Counted from the stretch's first letter, positions 1 to 10,812 are shown. The stretch: DNA of 64,000 bases from Terana coerulea (GCA_024811115.1 JAKOGH010000042.1:310001-374000), one strand, 5' to 3'. Notes: a model not told the origin generated them from the letters alone. A program made the numbers and translations.

Positions 1-685
1 CCTGGCGCTTACCAATACTGAGGTCACCACGGCATCTTCCGCAGCGTCTCCGTCCTCCGTATGACCTTGCAGTGGCCTTTGGACAACTCACCAGAGATAC
101 ATTTTCAAATAGCACATCCAGAGACAAATGTTCCTTTAAAAATGTCGACAAAAACCCATATTTTACCTTCGGTCAGTGCCCGAGTCGAACCAACAGGTGT
201 CAACTTCCTGCCAAACTCTAAGCGCATGCGGTCTAAAACGCCATTTCAGCGTTTAGTGCTTAGTCAGCTATAGCCCACAGCGGGGCGCGCTTGCACCAAA
301 TGAATTGGATCTGACTTTTTGCAGCGTGCTGCTTTCGAGAGGACCCTAATGCCCCAGAGCTGCGATACTAGTTGCCCGAAATTTGGCCTAAAAATGAAGC
401 CCCTCAGGATGGCATGCCCGAAATCTGGCCCCAGTTGGCTGGCATGCTGCCCGAAATTGGAGCGCATCTGCCCAAAAATCGCGCCAGAAAATGCATTTTG
501 AGGCATATTTTGGGCGCTCGAAAATTTGGTCCAAATTTGGGCGCTTCGGCGTGTGCAATGCGCCAAAATCGGCGAATCTGGGATCGCACCTCTGGCAGGG
601 TAAGGCGGGGTCCTCTTTCGAGCATCACTCTTGTCGTGCTGACCAGCCGGCCCTCAACCACCTCCTCGACGACGTTCCCGTGAAG
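1..685. other. 5' edge region upstream of eIF3h, with a GCCCGAAAT-type motif cluster
   Basis: No convincing gene is visible. Short open frames on both strands lack recognisable motifs. Between about 374 and 560 a motif recurs: GCCCGAAAT at 374, 416 and 449, a variant GCCCAAAAAT at 470, and inverted forms (AAATTTGGGCGC near 532). This lies 130-310 bp before the eIF3h start and could be regulatory or a decayed repeat. On the minus strand the first few bases contain a GTAAG-like donor, so a minus-strand gene may begin here and run off the left edge; that is only a possibility. Confidence 0.4.
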
Positions 686-2072
686 ATGGCCGCACCGTCT
701 ATGGCTGCAGCGATTGCTGCATCCCTCCCCGCACCCCAGACAGCCCCCACACCTGCAGCTCCTACTTATGAAGCCATCCCCGCTTCCATGTCCAAGGCCA
801 TCGACCTTGAGGCGGACATCCCATTCACTTCCGTTCAACTGGATGGAATGGTGTGTGCACCTCGGCCGCTGCTGCTATTACTGAGCAATTTACCCATGTC
901 ATTCTTGGTGTGCTCTAGGTTGTATCAAAAATTATTAAACATGCCAGGGAATCGCAAGGCACGAGCGCACATGGAATCCTCCTCGGACTCGACCTCGATG
1001 GCACCCTTGAAATTTCCAACTCCTTCCCCCTTCCGCACCATATCAACGACGAAGATGATAAGTCTGCCAAAGGTGTCGGTACGTTTCTCAGTCATACGGC
1101 GTTGCTCTTACATTGACCATGGTGCGTGCGTTCGCTTTGCAGCACGCTACCAGGCTTCCATGCTTAAAGCATTAAAGGACGTGCAGGCCGACGACAGCGC
1201 TGTTGGCTTCTACCAAGCCATGTCGCTAGGATCGTTCTACAATCAAAGCCTAGTTGAAACGCAGGCCGTACAGCAGGAGAGGCTGCGTCAGGGTGGTATT
1301 GTTATTGTTCATGGTATCTTTCACTCACATCATTGGTAATTTTAAACGTGACACTGATACCTCACTGTCCAGATATTTCCAAAACTGCTAGGGGCAACGC
1401 GGCGTTCCGTGCTTTCAGACTAACGAAAGCTTTCCTCGACGCCTTTAAGCGGAACAACTTCAGCGCAGACAGGTAAGACAGGTTTTATATATGAATGCAC
1501 TCGTACCCAAACTTACTGTAGATATGTACAGTCTGATTAGCCACAGGCTTACGTTCTCACACATACTCGAAGAGATTCCAATCAAAATCCGCACCAATCC
1601 TCTACTAGGAGCCTTTTTGGACACCCTCACAACTGCATCACCGTCCCCCGTGTCAGATCGCCACCTAGCAGAACCTCAAACGAACATTGCACTGCCGCCA
1701 TCATTCTCTGTCCTGAACCTTGGTACCAGTAGCGTTACCAAGAATCTCGAGCAGGTAATCGAGGCCCTCGACGCCTACAAGACGGAAGAGGGCAATCTCG
1801 CCTACAATCAACGCCAGATTGCCCGCGAAAAGACCAAGGCCGATGCGTACATTGCCAAGCGCAAGGAGGACAACGCTCTCCGTGTCTTACAAGGGCTGGC
1901 ACCGCTTCCTGAGGACGATGTGAACAGACTCTTCAGGATTCCCGCTGAGCCCAGTCGACTGGAGAGCATGCTGCTGCTGGGGCGGATTGACGCATACGCG
2001 AAGACATTGGAGGAGACGTCGAGCACCGGACTCGTCAAAATGTACGCTGCGAGGGGCACGTCGAATGTATAG
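686..2072 (+). CDS. EIF3H: Eukaryotic translation initiation factor 3 subunit H (MPN-domain protein)
   Basis: Subunit of the eIF3 complex that organises the 43S pre-initiation complex in the cytoplasm. Five exons: 686-850, 919-1078, 1143-1313, 1373-1472, 1547-2072, giving 373 aa with no frame problem. After an Ala/Pro-rich N-terminus, an MPN domain starts near residue 50 (VVSKIIKHARESQG, then LLGLDLDGTLEISNSFPLP). The metal-binding JAMM residues of active deubiquitinases are not evident, as expected for eIF3h. The middle part (FRLTKAFLDAFKRNNFSADR, then LTFSHILEEIPI) matches the family, and the C-terminus (YNQRQIAREKTKADAYIAKR) is charged and helical. The start at 686 is the first in-frame ATG after the motif cluster; a second ATG at 701 is possible. 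Recognised by motif; function is from the family. Confidence 0.88.
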
Positions 2073-2552
2073 AATGCGGTGTCATTTCCACACCGTTTTG
2101 TATGTGTTGCTGTACTATTTTTGTGATGATGGAATCCGGTCGTCAGGCCGCCAGGCTCAAAATGTGCGCATCGGCGGGATCCGCAGCATAGCCCTGGGCA
2201 ATCTAGCCCGGCAAAAATTGGGCACGGAAATCGGCTTGTTCCTGGTACTGCGGCCGGGTTTGCCACAATCATTAGCCTGGTTTTGGTCGCATCTCTGATC
2301 GGGATTAACGTTTTGGGTGGGGACGGGGATTTGCGCGCGTAGTATAAGAACACGGCTTGTTGGACTCGCCGCTCGCGCTTTTACGTTTTCGCAAACGTCG
2401 TCTGTCTGAGTGTTGTCGTCGCCGCCTCCCTCCCTCGTTTTCTTCACGCCCGAGGTCTCCCTCACTCTTTCCCTGCCAACATCTTAAAGGCCCAGCCTTC
2501 CGACACTCCTTGGCCCGCACACTCCCCAGCACACACACCACACATCCCAGCA
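2073..2552. promoter_or_regulatory. Intergenic region and promoter of the expansin-like gene
   Basis: There is no gene here. A TATA-like element (TATAAGAA) lies at about 2343-2350, roughly 200 bp before the ATG at 2553. It is followed by long C/T-rich stretches (2405-2475) typical of strong fungal promoters and transcription start regions. Confidence 0.4.
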
Positions 2553-3589
2553 ATGCATTTCACGAAGGCGTTCGTCCTTGTGGCTATGGCCGTTTCTGCC
2601 TCCGCCATGACCTCCCCGCATATCGCGCGCAATTTTGCTCACCGCAGACACCACGCAGTCGCCAGGGACGTCTCGCCCGAGGCCGCCGCGACCCCCGCCG
2701 CTGTGGCCTCCGTCATTCCGCGTAAGCGTAGCAACGGCCGGTGCAAGGCCTCGTCATCGTCCTCGAGCCTCGTGAGCAGCACCCCCGTCCCCTCGTCGAG
2801 CGCAGTCGTCTCCTCGACCGTGGAGGCTCAGCCGACGTCGTCCGCGATCGTGAACGTTGGAGGCGCTCCGCCCACGTTCTCCAGCGAGGCCCCCGCTTCC
2901 ACGTCCGAGGCCCCTGTCACTTCTGAGTCGGTTGCTCCTGTAACATCGGAAGCACCCGCTCCGTCCACCTCGGAGACCCCCGTCGCGCCTTCGACCTCAT
3001 CAAAGCAGGCCGTAACGACTTCGTCAAAGCAGCCTGTGGCAACTACGTCCTCGGCTGCCCCGGCTGCCACAACTGCTGCTTCCTCGGGCGGCAGCTTGCT
3101 GACTGACACGCACAGCGGTGATGGTGCGTGACCAGTTGCCAACTGCGTAAATGCTTGGCTCACGGAGTCACTGTAGGTACCTTCTACGCAACCGGCCTTG
3201 GTGCATGCGGCATCACGAACACTGACTCAGACCACATCATCGCCGTGTCGAAACTCTTGTTCGACATATTCCCGTAGGTCATTGTGATGCCACTCTTATT
3301 TCACACTGATTGATTTCCGTGTTTCATCAGTGGTTACAATGGCGTCAACCCTAACGACAACCCCATTTGCAACAAGCAGGTCACGGCCCACTGTACGTTG
3401 GAATATAATATTTGCGGGACTGTCAACTCATGTCTCTCTTTAGACCAGGGCAAGTCTGTGTCCGTCACAATCACGGACCGCTGCGAGGCCTGCGACGAGT
3501 TCTCGATCGACTTCTCGCCCTCTGCCTTCACCCAGCTCGCAGACGAGAGCATTGGTCGTCTCAAGGGCGTGACCTGGACCTTCGACTAA
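2553..3589 (+). CDS. Secreted expansin/barwin-like protein with Ser/Thr-rich linker
   Basis: Probable secreted cell-wall or plant-wall active protein. Four exons: 2553-3123, 3177-3273, 3331-3392, 3444-3589; 291 aa. Residues 1-18 form a signal peptide (MHFTKAFVLVAMAVSASA). A likely Kex2-type region follows, then a Ser/Thr/Pro/Ala-rich, mucin-like linker to about residue 185, likely O-glycosylated. The C-terminal 100 residues are a double-psi beta-barrel (RlpA-like/barwin) domain: GTFYATGLGACGITNTDS, then GYNGVNPNDNPIC, VTITDRCEACDEFSIDFSP and LADESIGRLKGVTW. The Cys residues and the final aromatic pattern fit the family. No second cellulose-binding domain is present, as in stand-alone fungal expansin-like proteins. 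No enzymatic activity can be inferred. Confidence 0.85.
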
Positions 3590-4248
3590 ACGCCGCGGCC
3601 TCCTTGCACTGCTTTTTATCGCTATTCGGATATCCACGGACAACGTCATAATCTCGTTTTTATCCGTACCCTGCGTCTGACCGCCAGGGCGGTTCTTGCT
3701 GGCATTCGCTCCTGCTTGCAGAGATGGGATGTTGGCGGCTGGATGACCCAGGGTCTATCGTGTTCTCATTCGTTAACCGCTTGTGCAGCCGCTACAGTCG
3801 TTTGCAATCGGCCTCTTGTGTAGCACTAGCTTGAAGCTCAGTCAATATATCCACGTTGCTCTGTCTCTATCTCAGCCAGATCTCAGCCAGGCCTAGTTGT
3901 TAAGTTGATATATCAGGTAGCTTCGCTTCAATGCGGAGTGTAAGATTGCGATAATTATACTATTCACGAAGCATTTATGCAAGGGATGTCCGATATCAGT
4001 CCGAGAGCGACAGTAACGCAAAGAACAAACGCAATAGCAAGTAATGTAGTATGAGCGTCCGAACAGTGCGCTAGTAAGGAACTCTGAAATCTTCTGACGT
4101 AGGTTTCTGCAGCCGTGGTGTCTTCCTCCGGAATGAGCCTTCAGCTGGCAGTGTAACGTGTCAGCCTTGTATGGAAAGATGAGGCGCCATGGGCCCACAG
4201 AGACGGTCGCGGGAACAGCCACGGAGGAATCGAGTCGACGAGGGAACA
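3590..4248. other. Convergent intergenic region (3' ends of two genes)
   Basis: Lies between the stop of the expansin-like gene (+) and the stop of the four-helix membrane protein gene (-). It should hold both 3' UTRs. No ORF with recognisable motifs and no RNA gene were seen. Confidence 0.5.
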
Positions 4249-5269
4249 CTACACACCAGAATGAGGCTGTATAACCTCCGGGCGCGGCATGTTCCCTCCT
4301 TGATCGTACGAGGGGTAGTACTGCGTCGGCTGTTCTCTCTGCGCGTACGCCTGTCCAGGCTGGGATGGATACTGTGCGCCGCCGTACGACTCGTATGTCG
4401 CGGCGTGGGGCTTGTCGGCCATGACGGTGTCGACGCTCGCGAAGCTGTCGTTCCTGTCGTGTTCGTAGCGTGAAGTCAAGGGGATGTCGTCGGAGCGGCG
4501 CGCGTTCCAGGGTTCACCTCGGTTGTTTAGCGTGATGTCCGACGTGAGAGGGCGCGTGGAATCATACATTGAGTCATATTTCTCGTGGTCGAGTCGCTGG
4601 CCCGTCCCGTACGACGAGATCACGACATAGAAGTATATCTAAGGGATGCGGATTCAGCACAGGCCGCGTAAAGTGCGGAAAGAAAAGACATACCTGGGCA
4701 ATGGCAAGAAGCACCCAGAGGCCGGCCATGATGCCGACGTCCACCCAAGGGAAAATCTGGCACATCGTGGTCGCCTCTCCTTGCGTGCTTGTGTTGGGGA
4801 AGTACTTGGAGAGACAGTTGGACCTTGCTTGGTTGTGGCGCGCTGCGGACAACGCTATCCACACAGCAGCCACAGAGAATGCTCCCAGTGTGATCAGAAT
4901 GTGCAACGTGGTGTACCGGCGGTACAGAATGGCCCGTTCCTTAAACATATACTATTAGTCGATGTCATGGGAGGTAATCCACGGAGACGCACTTGGAGGA
5001 CACCAATGAACCCAAGTATCTGAACTGCAGCACCTGCATAGCAGATTATTGCAAAAATCCACTTGGCGGCCGAAAATGTCGCAGCTCCCACGACTGCGCA
5101 GGAGGTCAGCATGCCGCTAGTGCGGTCAGCAGGCGAAAGGCTCACTTGGAGTCGTGGCTACCGACAGGGTACCGGCCACAATGCCCAGTGTGAACTGCTC
5201 TATGAGCGTGGCGTATATCCCGGCGTTGACGGTGGGGATTGCACAACAGCAGTAGTCGCGGGGCTTCAT
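4249..5269 (-). CDS. Four-helix integral membrane protein with polar C-terminal tail
   Basis: Four exons on the minus strand: 5146-5269, 4993-5093, 4694-4939, 4249-4638; 286 aa. It starts MKPRDYCCCAIPTVNAGIYA, a Cys-rich head seen in basidiomycete membrane proteins. Four hydrophobic segments follow: about 15-38 (LIEQFTLGIVAGTLSVATTP), 50-75 (WIFAIICYAGAAVQILGFIG), 84-106 (LHILITLGAFSVAAVWIAL) and 130-155 (VGIMAGLWVLLAIAQIYFYV). The loop before helix 4 has two Cys. This gives a tetraspan topology reminiscent of tetraspanins, but I see no CCG motif. The 125-residue tail is Tyr/Gln/Pro-rich, likely cytosolic and phosphorylatable. Function unknown; conserved in the group as far as I recall. Confidence 0.8.
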
Positions 5270-5739
5270 CGTGAATGGAGTGAGTACCTGCTCGTGAAAG
5301 GTGTTAATAAGCCCGGTCGCAGACTGGGCTTGGTCGTTATAGATCTGACAACAGTGTCAGCGCAGGCCACCCGGTAGAGTTGAAACAGCAGGCTGACATG
5401 TTCGTAGAGGTTGGGCGCAGGAGATGGAAGAAAGACTTCAAGGAGTGGTCACCGTCTGCCGCAGTTTCATATAGCGCTGTTGGCTCACGCACAGCCCACC
5501 AAAACGCCCATGCCAAGCGATGCGGGCGCAGCCACTGTGGTTAGGTTAGGGTCTGATCAAAAGCGCCCTGGTTCGATAAGTAAATGCCCGCGCCAAGTGA
5601 GGCGGGCTCCCCAAATGCGGGGTACTGCCACGTGACGCGCATGCGCTCATAGGCTCCGGGTCTCGCTTGGGTTGACTGTTGTCGTACACCACCCCCAGCT
5701 TACCCTCACTCATCCTTGTCCATAACGTTGACGACTGTC
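5270..5739. promoter_or_regulatory. Divergent promoter region, tetraspan gene (-) and ML protein 1 (+)
   Basis: Region of 470 bp between divergent starts. No coding signal was found. A CT-rich stretch precedes the ATG at 5740. No clear TATA box was seen. Confidence 0.35.
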
Positions 5740-6455
5740 ATGGCTCGTCTCTCTATTCTCGCCCTTTTCGCTCTTGCGACTGCTGGGTTCGCGGCTGCGA
5801 ACCCTGCCCAGGAGCCTCTCGCCAATGTTGGCGACAGTTGGAGTTGGCAGGACTGCGGTATGTTAACTGCACACATCCTGACGAGGTTGGCGTGCTCATC
5901 CAGACGTAGGCGTCGTAACCGACCCAGTCCGTATCAAGTCAATCGAGATTTCCCCGACCCTCCCCAGCCTGGCGCCAACATGACCGTCAAGGTTGTTGGA
6001 ACGGCCAACGAGGTTGTTGAGGTAATGAGTCTTTCATGGCTGGTGCTTTGCGGTTTGGAGCTGAAATCATGGCTTAGGATGGCGCGTACGCAGACGTAAC
6101 TGTTAAGATTGGTGTCGTTAAGTTGCTTCAAAAGGAGTTCGACCTTTGTGAAGAAGCGTGAGTTGTCCCATACTACATGGATAGTTGTTGTATTGATGAG
6201 CTTGACAGTCGCAATGCCGATGCTGAAATCCAATGCCCAATCGAGAAGGGAGAGCACTCCGTGGCTCATACCGTAACTCTTCCCAAGGAGATCCCCAAAG
6301 GTAAATCTCCTCAAATTGAAGTCACACGACGGAGCTGACGACTGCTCTCCGTAGCTCCTTTCAAGGTCAATGTCAGGGGATTCACTGTTGAAGACGAGCC
6401 CATGGTTTGCCTTGACTTGACCATTGACTTCCGCAAACCCCGTAGCTTCTGGTGA
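5740..6455 (+). CDS. ML-domain secreted lipid-binding protein, copy 1 (PG/PI transfer protein type)
   Basis: Secreted or vacuolar sterol/phospholipid-binding protein of the NPC2/ML family. Exons: 5740-5857, 5910-6021, 6078-6157, 6209-6300, 6355-6455. Signal peptide MARLSILALFALATAGFAAA, then the family start (SWSWQDCG) and SIEIS-PDPPQPGANMTVKVVG, with Cys pairs FDLCEEA and IQCPIEKG and the strand MVCLDLTIDFRKP at the end. As printed the frame breaks inside exon 2, at the C run 5952-5955: one more C is needed to join IKSIEIS to PDPPQPG. With it the product is 167 aa and exon 2 is 113 nt, exactly as in copy 2. I regard the break as a sequence error rather than a pseudogene, because everything else is intact. 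Confidence 0.85.
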
Positions 6456-6850
6456 GGTGGTTCTGCAACGCCTGTTACTACCCCGACCTATCTTCTTGTG
6501 ACTCTACTGCTTGCACAACTGGTGTCTTCCGCATGTATACCATACACTTCCTCTCCTATTGTACATATGTGCTTATCTATGATTTCCAATGACGACCGTA
6601 CCATGACTCATGTATAAACTTCTCGGCTGCGATCCCAGAGTCCTGAAGAATCCTATCAGCTGGGGTACTGGGTTAGTGTTTGGGTTTGATTCTTAACCAG
6701 CATAACTGACATCCGCTGCGAAGCTTTGGGTTGTAAGATCCCACAGTGTCAACAGAATGCCTGCGGTTGATACTCCATTGGGCGTTTGAAGTACTTGGAG
6801 GTTATATAACCGACCCCCGTCATTTGGCAGCCCCGACTATCCTGCCACTC
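6456..6850. promoter_or_regulatory. Promoter of ML protein 2, with a palindromic TATA element
   Basis: Intergenic, 395 bp. A perfect palindrome GGTTATATAACC lies at 6800-6811, about 40 bp before the ATG at 6851, at a suitable distance for a TATA box. No gene is present. Confidence 0.5.
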
Positions 6851-7553
6851 ATGACTCGCCTGCCTTTCATTGCCCTTGCTGCTCTCGCCGCCTCCGCCTT
6901 TGTCAGAGCTGACCTAGCACAGGGACCAATGGCAGTGGTAGAGCAAAAGTGGAAATGGAACGACTGCGGTGCGCCTCGTCGTGTCGTTGACACTGCTAAG
7001 TCGCGACTGATATCGTGAAAAGGAGGGTCGGATCACTCTGTCCATGTTAAATCTATCGACATATCTCCTGACCCTCCTCAGCGTGGTGCGAACCTGACGG
7101 TGAAGGCAGTCGGTGATGTGGCTGTTGTTATTGAGGTATGACCTCTTACGTCAGCTACCATTACCAGGATGCCTTAGCTTGACCTAGGATGGCGCATATG
7201 CTGAGGTGACGGTGAAGGCTGGTCGTATACCGATACTGCGGCAAGAGTTTGACCTCTGCCAAGAAGCGTGCGCCTTCCTCCTGTGCTCACGCAACCCTGT
7301 GTTACTGACACGGAATTGTAGTCGGGATGCCAACGCCGACGTTCAATGTCCTGTGGAAAAGGGAGTACAAGAGGTTACGCATACTGCCATGCTTCCGAAG
7401 GAAATACCGCCAGGTGAGTTTCGAGACCTTTGTTCAATCATCAAAGTTAACGGATATTCGTTAGCTATATTCACGGTCGCTGTCCGCGGATATACTGTCG
7501 ATGACGAGAATATGGTTTGCTTGGATCTCACAATTGATTTCCGCAAATCGTGA
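6851..7553 (+). CDS. ML-domain secreted lipid-binding protein, copy 2 (tandem paralogue)
   Basis: Tandem duplicate of the gene at 5740. Exons: 6851-6968, 7023-7135, 7188-7267, 7322-7413, 7465-7553; 163 aa in one uninterrupted frame. Signal peptide MTRLPFIALAALAASAFVRA, mature start near DLAQGP, then WKWNDCG, SIDISPDPPQRGANLTVKAV, FDLCQEA, VQCPVEKG and MVCLDLTIDFRKS. Exon lengths 118/113/80/92 equal those of copy 1 and all intron phases agree, so the duplication carried the introns. The C-terminus is four residues shorter. Divergence at many third positions and in the loops suggests an old duplication, with both copies kept under selection. Confidence 0.88.
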
Positions 7554-8722
7554 ACCTGCTCTTGTAACGACATTTATTTTACTGCCTCTTACATATCTCA
7601 ACGTCGCAAATGTGGCCTGTTGCACAGCCACGCTTTTAGTCTGCAAAGCATATACTTTACTGTAGGATGCAGTCGTCTATTTCCTAGGCTATGGCATAAC
7701 CTCCATTCTGTCAGGTCCATGCCATCATGTCGATCATATCGCTCTCGCGGCGGTGCGGAGGCCGCCAACACTCGCAAGAATCAACGCACCTCCGATGTAG
7801 ATGTACGTCGTCGCATTCAGCTTCCGCTGTTGATTACCCTCACATGACCGCTGAAGCCTCGTTGGGCGGTTGCTGGAGCGCGCGGCCTGGGTTGCATGCC
7901 TTACAGTTTGATTCCTCTAGATGGATGCTCAAACCATCCATCTCGTGAGTGGGGCGGCTTGATAAAAATGAAACTGCGTAACCTGTGTTCGCTGCGCCCG
8001 CAACTTCCTTCTCACCCTCGTCCAATTGGCCGTGGTTTGCTTGGTGGTCTTGAGTTTCCCCTATCGTCCCGTATTAGGGGCTCCATACGATAGTAGAGTC
8101 ACCTGCGAGGAGCCAGTTCATCGACTAGCCAACAGGATAAAAGCATTCGGTGGAGCTTGGGAAGCGCTCGAAAGCGCTAAACGTAGTGATTCACAGCAGC
8201 TCCTAAGCGCAAATCCGAGACCTCCGAGGTTGCTACTACTAGACAGTGGCATTCGGAAGCCAGTATCAAGTCGGGATATACTTCCTTGACACTCGGAAAT
8301 TATGATAATATTATGTCAACAAATCTTGACTTATCAGAAATGATCCATGCACCTATGGGCAAACTGCGAAACCTGTGCGAATTGACAGAATGAGTATTTA
8401 GATTACTTGGGCGCTAGTCAAAGGCTTTGTGGCGTCCCGCCTATTCCTAACAAGGCAGCGAGGCGGATCACCCACACCCTTCTCTCAACGATAAATAAAC
8501 CGTCCCTGGGCCGTCCTGATCCTACATTCCTGAGGGAAATTCGGCGGCACAGTAAAGTTAATCTAGCACCTGACGCATTGCTGTATAATGTAATCGTGGA
8601 TATCTTACAAGATCGCTGACTAGCGATAACTACACGTTCAAATTCATTCTTAGCAGTACATTGTTAGTCCAAGGGCTTGAGTCCGACACAGAGTCAACGC
8701 GGAAAGTCGAATCGGATGTAAA
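7554..8722. other. Non-coding region downstream of the ML pair
   Basis: About 1.17 kb without a supportable gene. Several short frames have no motif, signal peptide or exon structure. A 17-nt direct repeat with one mismatch (AAACTGCGTAACCTGTG at 7971, AAACTGCGAAACCTGTG at 8361) is present. The 3' end of the minus-strand PIL1 gene lies at 8723. Confidence 0.4.
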
Positions 8723-10521
8723 TCAGAACTCTTGGTAGGGTGGCAGGTCCCCCTCGTCCTCAGCTCCAGGAGGCTTGTTTGCATCGCTACCCCCCTCGCG
8801 AAGGATCCGCTCCCGCTCTTCCCTCTCCAGACGCTTCTTCTCGTCCTCTGCGCTCTCAAACTGGGGGCAGCACTCGCCGCTTGATCACCGTGAAGCAACT
8901 TCTCGCGCTCCTCCCGTTGGAGACGTTGCTTCTCCTCTTCCGCTGAAGGGAAGCTCGAAGGAGGGAGGACACCGAAGGGAGTCGCCGCGGGCGGTGAAGT
9001 GGACCCCGACTTCTTGTTCAGCAGGGACCCGCTGGAGGGACCAGGGCCTTCGGTGCCGGCAGTAACCGGGACACCAGTCTCTGCAACGGTCGGCGTGACG
9101 GTCGGCACCTTGGTTGTTGAATCGGATGGATCGGGTGCAACGATGGGCGACGTCGCTGCTGCGGGAAGAGGGATAGGTGCTGGTGCCTGGTTGAGGTGCG
9201 CAGGATTCAGAGGAGGGGACGTGGTACCAGGCGACGGTATGGTAGCAGTGTGTGAGACCGGCGAGCTGGGGAGCGGGACTGGTCTGGTCAAGGGCGATAT
9301 AGATGGCTGGGTCGGGACAACAGGAGATATAGGGTGTGTGAACGACGATGGAGGTGCAGTTGCAGTGGCAGCCGGGGGAGTGATGGGAATGTTGGTCGTC
9401 GGGGCATCCTGTGCGCCAATAGCAGATAGTTCTTGGGCATGGGTCACTCCAAATGACCGAGTGTGCTTGAGGTCTGCTGAGTTCGGCTGGGCGGTGATGA
9501 AACTGACGTTGCCAGGTGTGTAAGCGTCCAAAGCCTTCTGGAGAGATGCGCGAACGGAGCCCGTGGTCTGCTCGCCGGCGTAAGGTTTGGCTTGCGAAGG
9601 TGGAACGGGCGGCAACACGGGGACGATCTCAAGAGCAGCTTGTGCAACCATAGACAGCTTCTCGGCGTACTGCGACAGAAAATGTCAGATAGGCAACCCA
9701 ATAGGATAACACTCAGCCGACACTCACCTCTCTGATTGCCTCCCATTTCGCCTGCTCGGTCTCTCTTATGGCCTTGCGCTTCAGAATCTCGATATCCTTC
9801 TCAGCGGTGTGATCTTCCTCCTCGTTCTTCTGGAGCTGAACCTTCAGCTCTGCAAGCTTCTGCTGCTGATCCTTGCGCTGATCGTGCTCTATCCGCGCAA
9901 TCTGATTCTGCAGGCCGGTGCGTATGTTCCGGCGGGGCGACAGGGCGTTCTCGGCATCCCGGAGATGCTTGAACGACGTGCGAGATCCGTCAATCTTGCT
10001 CGCGAGGGTCCCAGAGAGGGAGCCCTGGACGTAACTGAGCCACGCGAGACGATCACTAACTGCAATATGTCGTCATACGACTCAGCACGCCGCATTCACG
10101 CTAGACTGTCACAGAAACGCACCATCCTTGACGTCAGCGGCCTCAGTCTGACCCCACAGGAACAGCTCCTTGCTGAACGTCTGCGCATCCTTTCCTACGC
10201 TGTCGTAGTCGATGGCAATGCCCTTCGCCGTTGTTATGATCTTCTGGACAGCTGGGGTGGAGCTCCTGGTAATGAGAGCAAGAATGAGTCGAAGAGGTGA
10301 GACCAATGCTGTGATTTTTACATACGAGTACTGCTGCTGGAAGGTGCGCAGCTGGTGATGTACACCCTCGAGACCATGGGACTTCATGAACGCGCCGACG
10401 CCGCCTGAGCTCCCGCCGCTCGACTGATTTGCGGCAGGTGACTCGGCGCTATCGGTTCGCACAAGCCCGCTCGAATTTACTGCAGCTTGCGCCTTGTCTT
10501 TGAGTGACGAAAAAAGGACAT
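8723..10521 (-). CDS. PIL1: Eisosome component PIL1/LSP1-type BAR-domain protein
   Basis: Eisosome scaffold that shapes plasma-membrane furrows. Exons: 10326-10521, 10123-10265, 9728-10059, 8723-9669. The central part is typical: STPAVQKIITTAKGIAIDYD, ELFLWGQTEAADVKD, RRNIRTGLQNQIARIEHDQR and ILKRKAIRETEQAKWEAIRE, followed by a Pro/Ser/Thr-rich tail and an acidic end finishing EGDLPPYQEF. Two single bases are missing as printed. The ATG at 10521 is followed by only six T (10510-10515 on the plus strand); seven are needed to read MSFFSSLKDKAQ. In the last exon a C5 run (8863-8867 on plus) must be C6 to reach QFESAEDEKKRLEREERE. Otherwise the frame ends at 8650. With both bases the product is 539 aa. 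The exact N-terminus rests on my memory of the family. Confidence 0.82.
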
Positions 10522-10812
10522 GGTAGGAGTCGGAAAGGGTGGTGTGGCTGTTGTCGCAGTCGCGTTCTTGGCTTTTATACACGCGCTAGCGCTGCGCATG
10601 TGCTTATTTGCACTACGTCATCGATCAACGGGTTTCATTATCGGGGTTATTATGAGTGAACTATTTACTTACAGTAACGGACGATAGCACTACTAATAGA
10701 ACTCCATACACAGCTGATCCCCTTCCACAAATTTGAACGCAAGTACGACAACATCCCAGAATACAAGCAATGCACACAGCATAAGCGCATCTAGCGCATG
10801 ACATCGCCAACC
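10522..10812 (-). promoter_or_regulatory. PIL1 promoter with TATA box
   Basis: On the minus strand TATAAAAG lies at 10572-10579, 51 bp before the ATG at 10521. This supports that ATG over the upstream GTG-initiated frame that would put the start inside the TATA box. The eIF4E stop is at 10813, so the two genes are in the same direction, 291 bp apart. Confidence 0.6.

Noticed and set aside
491..685. N-terminal extension of eIF3h from 491
   Set aside because: The extension runs through the motif cluster, has no family similarity, and the ATG at 686 gives the usual Ala-rich start.
10522..10582. GTG-initiated start of PIL1 at 10582
   Set aside because: Would begin inside the TATA box and without ATG; an ATG with a one-base break 51 bp downstream explains the data better.
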